Assembly (NCBI GenBank): GCA_016081115.2
Contig: JABTTQ020003410.1
Location: forward strand, 248,001-312,000
Direction: 5' to 3'
Origin: Rehmannia glutinosa
Taxonomy: Eukaryota > Streptophyta > Magnoliopsida > Lamiales > Orobanchaceae
Length of the DNA: 64,000 nucleotides
Part shown: piece after piece, positions 46,726 to 57,563 of the stretch
Layout of the letters: every line of letters starts with the position of its first letter
How positions within the stretch are numbered: the stretch's first letter is position 1
Position numbers and translations under genes: made by a program
The notes under the pieces: generated by a model
Told to the model about the DNA's origin: nothing
Seen by the model: the letters and a program-made list of their open reading frames with translations, nothing else
Database searches by the model: none

Positions 46726-49700
46726 ATGGCTGCAAAATCAGATTTTGCTCAGAAGCTGCTCAATGATCTTCGTGTGCGTAAGGAAAGGATGGCTGCTGCT
46801 CAAAATTCGAGTCGACAGTCCACTCAAACATCGAGAGGTAAAATTCTGGCACGAGTGTTTTTTTCCCCTGCAAGAAAATTAAAACATACAACTTTTAAGT
46901 GACAAGAACACTATATATTTTAAGCATGTGAATTCAATTATTGTAAAATTCATTTCTATTGATATAACAATTAACTGGAAAACTGCATTTACATGTTGCG
47001 ATGCTTCACTCAAGCAACAACACCAAAGAATCATATTCTTCGCACTTGACACCATAGCGTAGGAGAGGAAGAGGATTCAGATCAAGCTGAAAAGTTATTC
47101 CTTAAGTTATTCATATAAGATGGATTCAAAATCCACAATAATCACTCAGAGAATAGCTTAATATGGGAACTTACGGATTTCAAGTCCATTGTATAATAAC
47201 TTTATTCAAACAAGCTCAATGGATTTGTTATTATGGATTTCAATGCGACCGATATGCTAAAGCATTTTTTCATATTAATAAAACAGACCGTACATTTCAA
47301 ACTCTAGTTGAAATGGTCCGTCCGTACTAATTCTGTCACCCTAAAGTCCACGGCTACAGTGGAGATAACTGTGAGCCCTCAAAAGAAAAATGGCAAACAT
47401 GTGATCAAGTCTCTCTCCTTAGCTAGTGATACTGCATGTGAATTCCCATAATTATTGCCCTTTACCATCTCATTTATCTTTGAAACAACAGTGGTGCATG
47501 GAAATACTGGGCAGACTTCCAAAGGTGCTCGACAAATAAATGCAATACAATCTGTAAGTGTTGACAATTTTTTGGGATAATTACAAAAACATTCCTGAGG
47601 TTTGGGATAATTATAATAAAATCCAGAGATGTTTTGAAATTAAAAAAAAACTCAGTTTTGAAACTGTCTTAAATTTAAGGGGGTAACTGTAATATTTTTA
47701 TAAATTTCACGTGGTTTTTGAAATGTTTTTTTGCTTATGAAGGTGGAAAATATAAGACAGAATCAAACCTCAAATGAGTTTTTGCAATTTTCAAAAATCT
47801 CTGGGTTTTTTTTGTAATTAGCCCCGAACCTCAGATGGGATTTTGTAATTATCCCTAGTTTTCTCTTTAAGTTCTTGAATATGACTAATTTAATTGGCAC
47901 GCCACACTTTCCTTCCCTGCAGGCTGGTTCTAGAACAGGAAAAACAAGCAGGTCTAATGGAAGCAGCAGATCAATAAACATACAAGAATCTTCAAATCAG
48001 ATTGTTCTCTATGGAAATGGGCAAAACTCAAGACAAGTCAGAGATCTGTCAATGGCCATTGCTTTTGCGTTTGAGAATAGTGGAAATCTCAGTAATATTG
48101 GAGCTTCCACCACTAATCCACTGGTAAATTTTTTCAATCGATTTGGTCGGAGATCGCTGGATGGCCAGAAAATGGATATAACCACGTTTGATGACCGCAG
48201 TCTATCAACTGGTCAGTTTCCTACAGTCTCTAACATTCATATCACTGAAGTATCAAAAGGTGTACAGAAGCTTAACCAGATTTTACGAGCTTGCTCCAAT
48301 GGCTTTAGCTTCGACAGAAACTCGATCCAAGTTGGGAAAGATTTGTTGAAAGGTGCGATCGATTTGGAAGAATCCCTAAGAGTGCTCGTAAACTTGCAGG
48401 AAGCATCACAGTATGCGAACGGTGCTCAGAAGAAAAGTCATTTAAAGTTACTCGAGGAGGATGAGGATGAGGATGATGAAAATGCTAAAATAGCCGACCA
48501 GTGGAAACTGGATCGGCCTAGGTTCTCCTTCGATAAACCTATTAGCAACACAAAAGTGGTTTCTCATAAAAATCCGACTGGCTATGTCCAAGATTTGAGT
48601 CTTTCTACGCAAGTTAAGCAAAATAATAACTCAAGTTCGTTGCAGTCCACACAAGAGAAGAAGAGAAGAATTTCAAATGTCATAGCGCAACTTATGGGGC
48701 TTGAAGAACTTCCACATAATGAGGATTCCATATTGAAGAAAAATGATTTAAAAGAGAAGCAAGGGAAAGTTTCAAGTAAAAATACCACCACCAAGTCAAT
48801 TCTGACCAACAATACCCCACCAATTAGAGATTCAAGGCTTCACCTTAAAACTGAAAACCTTCGGGAAACTCGAGATGGCAGCTCTAAAATGGTAAACTCC
48901 GAGAGAAACCAACCACGGAAAGATTTGAAAATAGTACCAAGCCCAGAACTAGCAACCATCAAGATTAACAACCAACAAAGCCACACAATTGCAGCAAATC
49001 AAGTCAATGGGCATCAAATTTCTGAAGATAGTCAGAGGAAACAAAATCCCACAGCGGATAAACAAAGCAAAGTCATCGAGAGAGAAATCAAAATGCTAGT
49101 GTCGAACACTGAGCTGCAGCAGAAGGCGCAAAACAGCAAAACACCCAAAACTGAAGACAAAACACATAATAGGATTGGGTACCAGTTAAGTGCAAATTCA
49201 TTAGAAAAGAGGAATGCCGATAAAGACCTCCCAAGAAATCAACAAAAGCCCCAGGACCAACGTGTACTACTTCAAGAGCAGGCGCTTAAAAGACCTGAAC
49301 ATTCAGAAGACAAGCATCGGACGGAGCAAAATGTCCAGCAGTTTCAGAAACAAAATTTGATGGCCAAAAACCCTGCCCACAAAGTGGAATCCATAGTTCC
49401 CTCAAAATCCAAGAAAAATACAGCCATAAATTCGCAGAAGAAGTTATCGCGTGATAAATCAGTACCTGGTAATGGAAGATCCATGAAACCCACTGAAAAA
49501 GGTCCGATGAAGGATCCACCAAAGAGAAGGCATCAAGATGTTGTCCCCATTATTGATAACTCTCAACAGACTGCAGTCAATAAGGAAAATATCAAGAAAG
49601 AAGACCAAATTCAATTGGATAAAGAAAAGGAAAGCAGAAATCCAGTGCTCACAAAAGAGAAGCCGATTGAGGTCTTAGCCACACAGAAGACAGCCATTCC

Positions 49701-51381
49701 TAGAAAAGTTCAGAAAGGTGAGATTCCCCAGAAGATAGACGTACTGATGTCTAGAAGAAATGCAGCTGCGAATAATCACTTGACAAAATCAATAAAACAG
49801 CCAGCTAATATGTTGAAGGATTTGAAACAACAGATGCACAATAAAAACGCATCTGTAAGAGAATAGAGGAACAAAGTGACAATAATGCATCAGAAATGAC
49901 CACTGAACCAGTGAAGCAAAAAGACAAGTTACAAAATGAAGATGACAATAGTGACATATTGAACAGTTCTGTATCAGGCGAACGCCAAATACAGAACACG
50001 CAAACGCAGAATGACAATGTAAGTTCACGAAACAATTTGAATTAAAGTTCTCAGACTCCAAAATTCTTACGGCATGTTTTTGTTGGCTTTTGCAGATTGA
50101 CGCTATAGCCTTAAACTCTGAAAAAATTTCTGATTATCTCCAGACAGTGGAACAGCCTCATGCTCAAGAACTCAAACAATGTGATCAAAGCATAGGTAAA
50201 CATCTAATACAATCAATTTTCAGTTTCTCTTAGGAAGTCATTGTTGGCTTTGTCAACAATGCATAGAAAAATTGTGCATTTGTTTCTATTTCACTTATTA
50301 AAACCTGTAATCTACTTACATGCCCCCTTTGAATCCTTTGAATTCGAAACCCAACACATTTTTTTAGTATCATCAAGTAGAAGAAATATCAGGAGATTTC
50401 TCGATTTATTTGAATTGCAGCTTACGATGGAATTTTAAACTTAACGGATAATTTCCCAAAAAAAACCTGAGGTTTGGGCTCATTACAAAAAAAAAAGCCC
50501 AGAGGTTTTGAAAATTGCAAAAACAAAAAAAAAAAAACCTTGAGGTTTGATTTTGTCTTACATATTCCTCCTCCATAAGCAAAAAACATTGCAAAACCTG
50601 AAATTTCTAGAATACTACGATTACCTCATTAAATTTAAGACATAATCAAACGTGAGGGGACTTTTTGTAATTTGAAGCATCTCTGGGTTTTTTTTTTTGT
50701 AATTAGCCAAAACCTCAGGAGGTCTTTTGTAATTATTCCTAAACATAATACTTAATTTGCAATACTGCAGAAGACCATGAAGAAAGCACAAAACTATACA
50801 ATCTTTCCCAACACAAGGACAAGCAATGTCCCGCATCTGAGAAACACGAGCAACTGACAGAACCTGAAAAAAACCTCAAAGAGATTGTAATAAAAAGTCA
50901 CACATTCCTCAGTACGGCAGAGGCGCTTTTCAAGCTCAACATACCTCTCAGCTTTCTTCATGCTGGTGAACAAGATTACGAAGTCGCAGAGAACAAACTC
51001 GTACTAAACTGTGCATATGAAGTAATGAAAAGAAAAGCAATGAGAAATGAAATCACGTATCATCCCTACACGAAAACTACCAAGATAAGATCCTTAGACG
51101 ATTTGATCAAGCAACTGTGCAAAGACTTGGAAATGCTCAAGTTCTACGGTGGGCATGGGAGTGATGAGTGTGATGTAGCGGCTAGCCTATACGAAATGCT
51201 CGACAAAGACATTAACGATAAGGATCCTGATGTGAACAGCATGTGGGACTTTGAATGGAGCAACATGATGTCCTTGTTCACTGAGAAGGACGATGTTGTA
51301 AGAGACGTGGAGAGATACATGCTCAATTCTTTGCTTGATGAGATTACCGATGATCTCTTACTTGTAATTGTTTCAGTTTGA
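46726..51381 (+). CDS. TRM/LONGIFOLIA-like protein (DUF4378 family), five exons
   Basis: Exons by splice sites: 46726-46837, 47492-47553, 47923-49854 (or to 50018), 50096-50195, 50771-51381. The start is chosen because MAAKSDFAQKLLND opens the first good exon. Residues about 235-245 are an acidic run. RRISNVIAQLMGLEELP at about 304-320 is the LMGL motif of the TON1 RECRUITING MOTIF/LONGIFOLIA family. The middle is Lys/Gln/Asn-rich and probably disordered. The C-terminus has FLSTAEALFKLNIP and ends with RDVERYMLNSLLDEITDDLL, matching DUF4378 and the terminal TRM motif. Known relatives work at cortical microtubules with TON1 and PP2A in cell-shape control; this protein's own role is inferred. 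With the donor at 49855 the product is 938 residues. With the donor at 50019 the frame is broken by an apparent one-base loss near 49863. Confidence 0.85.
47574..47855 (+). mobile_element. MITE in intron 2 of the TRM-like gene
   Basis: Ends GGGATAATTACAAAA and TTTTGTAATTATCCC are perfect inverted repeats. Further in, CCTGAGGTTTGGG and CCCCGAACCTCAGA pair. Interior words AATATAAGACAGAATCAAACC and GCTTATGAAGGTGG match the reverse complement of the intron 4 copy. Confidence 0.75.
50446..50740 (-). mobile_element. Same MITE family in intron 4, opposite orientation
   Basis: Ends GGATAATTTCCCAAAA and TTTTGTAATTATTCC with internal CCTGAGGTTTGGGC and AAAACCTCAGGAGG. Internal landmarks (GATTTTGTCTTACATATTCC, CTCCATAAGC) are the reverse complement of those in the 47574-47855 copy. 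Confidence 0.75.
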
Positions 51382-52014
51382 TTGTTTGTGTCAAATTTGG
51401 TTTTGTAGCTTATGCAGACACGGACTTGTAAGTGAATTTTGAAACAAAAGCAATTTGCATATAAGTACAGGTTAAATGGGTAATGGCATGCATTTTTCTT
51501 TGCTAAATTTATTGCATTATGCAGCAGCAGAAAAGAACTGTAGGATCACCTAGATACAACAATTGGGGAAAACTCAAGAAGTCGTTATTTTATTTCAAGT
51601 TAACATATATGTTGGCAAGATTTTAATCAATTGAAAGAGACACATTTCATCACAAACACAAAGTACACCTATCTGCTAATTTGCTCTGAAAGATGCTCTG
51701 TTACCAGTAAAAGAAAGCAAAAACTCCTGATAAATTACAGGGAACGTAGCATAATTCATTCATCCAAGAGGGTCAAAATCTGGAATCAAAATCAGGTGAT
51801 CGCATTAAAATTACAAAGAAAGAAAACGCAAAACATTACCTTAAGTTTCTCCAAAAGAAAATAATTACGAACTTCAAATTCGACTACGCAGGGTGAAGAG
51901 ATTCATCATACCCATCGATTACCTGATAGTCTGACACCTTAGCCTATTTCTGAATTGAACAATTTTAGTAATGATTGCATTATGATAGGTGTTTATTTGT
52001 TCAATGTATGTCGA
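51382..52014. other. 3' region of the TRM-like gene and spacer
   Basis: AT-rich, with no coding sequence. It should contain the gene's 3' UTR and polyadenylation signals, which I cannot place. CAA at 52002-52004, upstream of the tRNA, matches a motif often seen before plant tRNA genes. Confidence 0.4.
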
Positions 52015-52087
52015 GCCGTCTTAGCTCAGCTGGTAGAGCGCATGGCTTTTAACCATGTGGTCGTGGGTTCGATTCCCACAGACGGCG
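52015..52087 (+). tRNA. tRNA-Lys (UUU)
   Basis: A 73-base cloverleaf: acceptor GCCGTCT/AGACGGC, D arm with GCTCAGCTGGTAGAGC, anticodon stem CATGG/CCATG around CTTTTAA (anticodon TTT), and T arm GTGGGTTCGATTCCCAC. The discriminator base is G. All stems are intact, both internal promoter boxes are present, there is no intron and no encoded CCA, as expected for a nuclear plant gene. Confidence 0.95.
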
Positions 52088-52102
52088 TTAAACTTTAAAT
52101 AA

Positions 52103-52106
52103 TTTT
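52103..52106 (+). terminator. Pol III terminator of tRNA-Lys
   Basis: First TTTT run, 15 bases past the mature 3' end. Confidence 0.55.
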
Positions 52107-52378
52107 ATTTTGTTCTTTAATTTCAGTTTATTTAATATTCAATTAATATAATTTTTGATTGCTATTTTCTTAATACTTTTCACATTTTATGCTAAAAACA
52201 TGATTAAATACCTTAATAATGTTTGACAAATTATTAATATTTTTATTTTGTTCTTTAATTTCAGCTTATTTCATATTCAATTAATATATTTTTTTATTGC
52301 CATTTTCTTATAATAATTTTCACATTTTATACTAAAAACATGATTAAATACCTTAATAATGTTTGACAAATTTATAAT
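52103..52378. repeat. 138-bp tandem duplication after tRNA-Lys
   Basis: Two copies starting TTTTATTTTGTTCTTTAATT at 52103 and 52241. Both end with TTAATAATGTTTGACAAAT and differ at only a few positions. Confidence 0.85.
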
Positions 52379-52599
52379 ACTATAACAAAATGATTTATTT
52401 CCATGAATAACCGCAAATGTGTTGAATTTACTAGCTTACCTAACCTGGGCCACTAGAATGTAACTTTTTGAGGAAATTACACAAAATACCTTTTATTTTG
52501 AAAAAAATGACAAAAATACCACTACATCCCAAATATGTCCAATCGTTCAATAAACATGACAAATATACCCACATGCTCTTACTTCTTCACCTTTCTACA

Positions 52600-53000
52600 C
52601 ATCTTCCATGCCCTTCACATCTCCACACCCCCGCACCCCAACCTACCCGCTCCTCTCGACTCCTAGCCCGGCCAGATCCGAACTCACCGACCCGTTTCGT
52701 TGCCGGACCCACCACCTCCTCCCCCGCCTATGTACCTCTCCTCCACGAAAACCCCTGACCGCCGCCTTCGCCGAGCAACCCCGCAGCTCGTCAAGAACCC
52801 ATCGCCCAACACCACGCCCCGCTCGTCGAACACCATCGGTGGGTCTCCACCGCCTCACGCGTTTGCGATCGCCTCGACGTCCGTGACGACGCCGAGTGAG
52901 TCGTGTAGACCACCACTATGCCGGCGGCCGGCAAATCTCCCTTGAGGTTGTTGAGTGGGTCCCGCTTCACGAACCCGCCTTGCTTTCCATCTTTTCTCTC
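52600..53000. other. GC-rich island of unknown nature
   Basis: Abruptly GC-rich (about 52610-52990) in AT-rich surroundings, then a CT-rich stretch with CTCTCTCTCTTTGTCTCGCAG. Several overlapping frames exist on both strands (Pro/Thr/Arg-rich), but none has a recognisable domain or conserved start. It may be a captured gene fragment, a first exon with a CpG-rich leader, or a transposon scrap. No function is assigned. Confidence 0.35.
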
Positions 53001-54659
53001 TCTCTTTGTCTCGCAGATGAATATTTTTTCCTTCGCCGATTTGGATTCTCGGCTTTCTTCTTTTTTTTGTGTTGAATGCAAATTTGATGATTTGTTGATT
53101 TTGTGTTCTTCTTTGCATGATTTTTCTCGTGTTCTTTTATTATTTTGTGATTTGAAGTTTTTCGTTTGTTTCGATGTTGTTTCAAAGTTGTTTCTTTTGT
53201 TCTTTTATGTATTTTCCATTTATTTGTTCTTTTTTTTGCTTTTGATTTGTTGTGTTATCTATCCTGATGCCAGATCTTTTTTTATTTCTTTTGTAGTGAA
53301 TGTGGAATTTTCGTTGCTTGTTATGTCGAATACTTTATTGTTGGGAAGGCTATGGACGTTGAAGCGTTTGAGATAGAGAATGAACAAGCAAGGCTCAGTC
53401 ATCTGCTTCACAATCATGCTAAGTTGAAGTTGTAAATGGTGATGATGATGACAACGACATTGAGATTCGCCTCCACTTCCTAATGATTTTAGAGAATTGT
53501 TGTTATGTAAATCTTAATAATTGTGTAATCAGTTGAACAATATATTTAAGTTTAGTATTCTTAGTAGTATGAAACTATTTGTATTTGTTAGCTTTCTAGG
53601 GTCTGGATTGTTATCGGTTATTTTGATTTACAATATGTGGGATTGGATATACTGTTTCCGGATAAGTCGCTTCCATTGTTTTCCTCATGTAATATCCGAG
53701 CAAGATCTTGATACATATCTTCATTCAATTCTTTCAAGATCGCTTATAGCATGTGAGGAATGAATTTCATCCATTTGAAACTTGTTACATGTGCAAGTCC
53801 TTTTTCAAGTTGAGAACAAATGTTTTATTATTTCTCTATGATTTTAAAGATAAAATCATTTGATCTCTTCAATTCGAAACATAAATGAAACATGTAAGAA
53901 ATATATGTGAAATAAGGGATCATGTGATAAAAGTTTGTAGTAAATTGCTTTTAAATTTAGAGAAATAGTATAGTTTTTCCCCATATACTCTTCTTGATTT
54001 TTTTTTTGTCATCCTTGTAAATGTTGATCTTGCTTCATTTCGATGTGTCCGCATGCCTAATCTTGAACTAAAGATCTCACATATTATAGCAAAGTTGTTA
54101 CTAGTAGGTCTTTTCCCGTTACAGTTGATGCATTCAATAATTCTACGATGTTGGAAGTCAATACAAAAAGTATTTTTTGGTCTGACAGTGAAGTCATATC
54201 CATTTCTCGTAGCCGATGATGGACAAGTAAGCTCAAATTTTTCTTAATTTCAAAGTTTTGACTTTTAGATTATTAAATGTTAAATGACTTCTATTTTCAG
54301 TACGAATGTTTTTGGACAAGTATTTATTTCAGTTATTAGCATTTAATTTCGCTGTAAAGTTTTCAAAAGAAGTAAGATTTTTATTATTCCGTATTTTAAG
54401 GCAGTCTATTAAAATATTTCTATGTTAATTGCTTATTTTCCGCACTAAAATTCAAGTAAGCTAGAAAGGGCGCTACAACTATAAACTACAAAAAGTCTCT
54501 TTAAATACGAAAATTTTGGTTGTGTAAATATGAATTGAATATATTAATAGAACATGTTTATCTATAAGAAAGTGAAAGATTGAAAAAAATTAATCGCCAA
54601 TGTTGATTTTTGTTACTACATCAATGTGAATATTTTCATGAACACAAAAACTCTGTCAG
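53001..54659. other. No gene recognised; T-rich then mixed
   Basis: T-rich stretch at 53050-53330. At about 53350-53500 a short frame (DVEAFEIENEQARLSHLL) followed by ATGATGATGA could be the 3' end of the fragment starting in the GC island. The rest has no feature. Confidence 0.35.
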
Positions 54660-55345
54660 ATCGTCTAACGTCCGACCCAGTCGACCAACCCGTGGCATTT
54701 CCGTAATATTAGCAAAGTGGTGTTTTAGTAGTTTTTAGGGACCACCAGTATTGATCATTTTCCGAAAAGTATTAGTCTTCCTTCTAAAAAGTATAATTAA
54801 CAATTCTTCCGAAATGTATTAGTAGTTCCCTGAAGAGTATTTTAGTATTTCTCCTGAATATACTCCCGAAATGTATTAACAGTTCCTCAAAAAAGTATTA
54901 GTAGTTTCTCGAAAAAGTATTAGTAGTTTCTAGAGAGTATTTTAGTAGTTTCCGAATATAATTAAATTTTTCTCCGAAATATATTAACAAATTCTTCCGA
55001 AAAGTATTAGCCGTCCTTCCGAGCAGTTCCTTAAGCAAAGTGTTTTTAGTAGTCTTCACGAAAAATATTAATTTTTTCCGTAAAAAATATTAGTAATCCT
55101 CTTAAAATGTATTTACAACTACTTAGAAAGTATTAGGTTTTCCTATTAAAGATATTTTAGTGATTCCGAAAAGTATTAGTTCTTCTCATAAAAAGTATTA
55201 CTAGTTCTTCATAAAAGTATTAGTAGTTCCGTAATGCAAAAAAATATTTAGTAATCTCCTAAAAAATATTAATTCCCCCACAAAGGTATTCATAATACCC
55301 CAAAAAGTATTATTAGCTACTCTAAAATGTATTAGTAATGAGCCT
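54660..55345. repeat. Degenerate AGTATTAGTAGTT short-repeat block
   Basis: The phrase AAAAGTATTAGTAGTTCC or a close variant recurs more than fifteen times at irregular 20-45 bp spacing, usually joined by TCCGAAA, CTCGAAA or CTTAAAA. No longer unit is clear. It is probably an old minisatellite. Confidence 0.7.
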
Positions 55346-55803
55346 AAAATTATTGGTCGTGCCAACAAAAACTAGCAAGGATCACTTATTTCTGGCAAAT
55401 GAAATGTATTGACTAAGAGCAAGACTCAATCTCATCTTTGAAAACAACTTGTCGAAAGCAACAAATACCCTACATCTTAATTTCCGCTATTACTAGCCAA
55501 AGCTTTTTTTCTTCTTTTTTTTTTTATATCCATTTTTCCCATAATTTTATACATTCCATATATGATTTGTAATCATACGATTTTCTAGAGATAGATCTGT
55601 GAAGAAATTGTCTTTGATTCAATATGTATTAATGTCCCTTCTTAAATTTGGAACTTGAAAATGACACGCTTAATCGATGTACCTGTTAATCTCTAGCTTA
55701 TATCTCTTTGTGTGTGTGTGTGGTGTGTGCGAGATGTTTTTGACACTAATTAACAGATCGTGAAATCTCGCATTGATTGTAATTTATCTCTTAGACCATT
55801 AAG
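55346..55803. other. Intergenic, no feature seen
   Basis: AT-rich; a (GT)n-like GTGTGTGTGTGTGGTGTGTG at about 55710. No gene. Confidence 0.5.
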
Positions 55804-56254
55804 TGTTGGGAAAAATCGGATCCCACATTCATCCTCTAAGGACAAGCGTAAATAACCGAGAAATAACATGAAAAATAATAACAATTCACAACACAAGAAT
55901 TTACGTGAAAACTCCAAAATCGGAGAAAAACCACTTGACGAGAGAAAGAAATTTCACTATGTGAAACATTATTACAATCACACGACATTCTCTCTCCCGA
56001 CCCCCAGTGCCCCCACACTCTTACAAACCTTTAACTAACTCACACCTCTCTCCCAACTCTCCATACTTGAAAATACAGAGAGATTTAATTTAACTAGAGT
56101 CAAACCACAAAGGTTAAAGTGTATTTGACTGGTGCACTTGAAAACATCACACACATGGGTTCCTTAAATAACCTTAAGGCTCCCACCCCTTTTGTTCCAC
56201 AACCAATGTGGGATACAAAAGCCCTTCTTCTATTTTTGACACCAAAACTCAACA
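55804..56254 (-). repeat. 3' LTR of the TRIM
   Basis: Plus strand TGTTGGGAAAAATCGG to AAAACTCAACA. It aligns over its whole length with 56978-57419, with scattered substitutions and small indels. Confidence 0.85.
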
Positions 56255-56977
56255 AACTCCACCTTGGCAAAATAAAAGAAGTTCCACCATTGTCTTCACC
56301 GACAATCACGATTCTCAAACCGGAGAACCATCATTCTCAAACCAGAGAACCCTACTCCACCATATGAGTAGACCACTTAGAATGCAACATTCTAAGAATT
56401 TCCTTCAAGCACATGTCGAAAAAGCCATTTGAAATTTATGGTGCAACTCCCAACTTTTGGCCCTCATGAAAGTCCTTGACCATCGACATAAAAACACACC
56501 TTGTATCAATGCAAACCGATACCGTGTGTAAATTCCACCACACACCCTACATCCATGTCAAACCAATGCCCGTGTGAAATTCCTGGACCCGCTAACATAA
56601 CCACATCCTCTTTCATGACAACTCACATGCCAAAAAGACATACATTTTCTCATCAGAGAAAATCACACCACAATGTTAGCCCGAATTAGGAGCTATTTGC
56701 CAGATCAGCTCCACTTCCACCTTGACAGTTAACCTTCAAAGGCATGTGTATCCCGGATTGTACCAACACATCCTTAACTTATACTTGTCATAAGCCAAAC
56801 TTGATCATTCCATCAAATTTCTTCACCGCTTGAACCACCTAAACGATGAACAACCGCCTCCAAATGAGACCCCGGACACCGCTCAAGAAATCTTTTTCGA
56901 TGTGGAAGGTCGACATCATGCGACCACAGAGCATACTCGGGAATTTCAAGAGACCCAACCCAGGGCTCGATACCACT
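56255..56977 (-). other. TRIM internal region with PBS
   Basis: No ORF of note. The minus-strand PBS TGGTATCGAGCC (about 56964-56975) resembles the initiator-tRNA-Met PBS TGGTATCAGAGC with one base missing. Confidence 0.65.
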
Positions 56978-57419
56978 TGTTGGGAGAAATCGGATCCCAC
57001 ATTCATTCCTAAGGACAAGCGAGAAATAACCAGAAATAACATGAAAAATAATAACAATCCACAACACAAGAATTTACGTGGAAACTCCAAAAGGAGAAAA
57101 ACCACTGACCCGGAGAAAGAAATTCTACTATGTGAAATATTATTACAATCACACGTAAATTCTCTCTCCCGACCCCAGTACCCCCACACTCTTACAAACC
57201 TTTAACTAACTCACACCTCTCACCCAACTCTCCATACTTGAAAATACAAGAGATGAATTTAACTAGAGTCAAACCACAAAGGTTAAAGTGTATTTGGTAG
57301 TGCACTTAAAAACATCATACATGGATTCCTTAAATAACCCAAGGCTCCCACCCCTTTTGTTCCACAACCAATATGGGATACAAAAGCCCTTCTTTTATTT
57401 TTGACACCAAAACTCAACA
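56978..57419 (-). repeat. 5' LTR of the TRIM
   Basis: Plus strand TGTTGGGAGAAATCGG to AAAACTCAACA; partner of 55804-56254. Confidence 0.85.
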
Positions 57420-57511
57420 ATAAGAGGCGGGATACGACACATGGACGCAAGGAGGACGGGAGAGAGAGATACATTCCTTTTTTTTTGGTGTAGATCGAGT
57501 TGATTTTTTAT

Positions 57512-57563
57512 GATCCGTCTAACGGATTGGATCCGTCTAACGGATTGGATCCGTCAGACGGTC
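57512..57563. repeat. 18-bp tandem repeat, three copies
   Basis: GATCCGTCTAACGGATTG twice, then a variant GATCCGTCAGACGGTCT. Each unit is itself near-palindromic (ATCCGT..ACGGAT). Confidence 0.8.

Larger units (their letters stand above)
55804..57419 (-). mobile_element. TRIM (terminal-repeat retrotransposon in miniature)
   Basis: Two direct repeats of about 450 bp (55804-56254 and 56978-57419) with TG/CA ends enclose about 720 bp with no coding capacity. On the minus strand the PBS (AGTGGTATCGAGCC) follows the right LTR directly, and a purine tract AAGGTGGAG precedes the left LTR. Flanking 5-mers are TTAAG and ATAAG, a near-perfect target duplication. Size and layout define a TRIM, which must borrow enzymes from a full element. 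Confidence 0.85.

Noticed and set aside
52643..53118. Overlapping Arg/Pro-rich frames on both strands
   Set aside because: Expected from GC-rich sequence; none shows a domain, and no splice structure could be supported.
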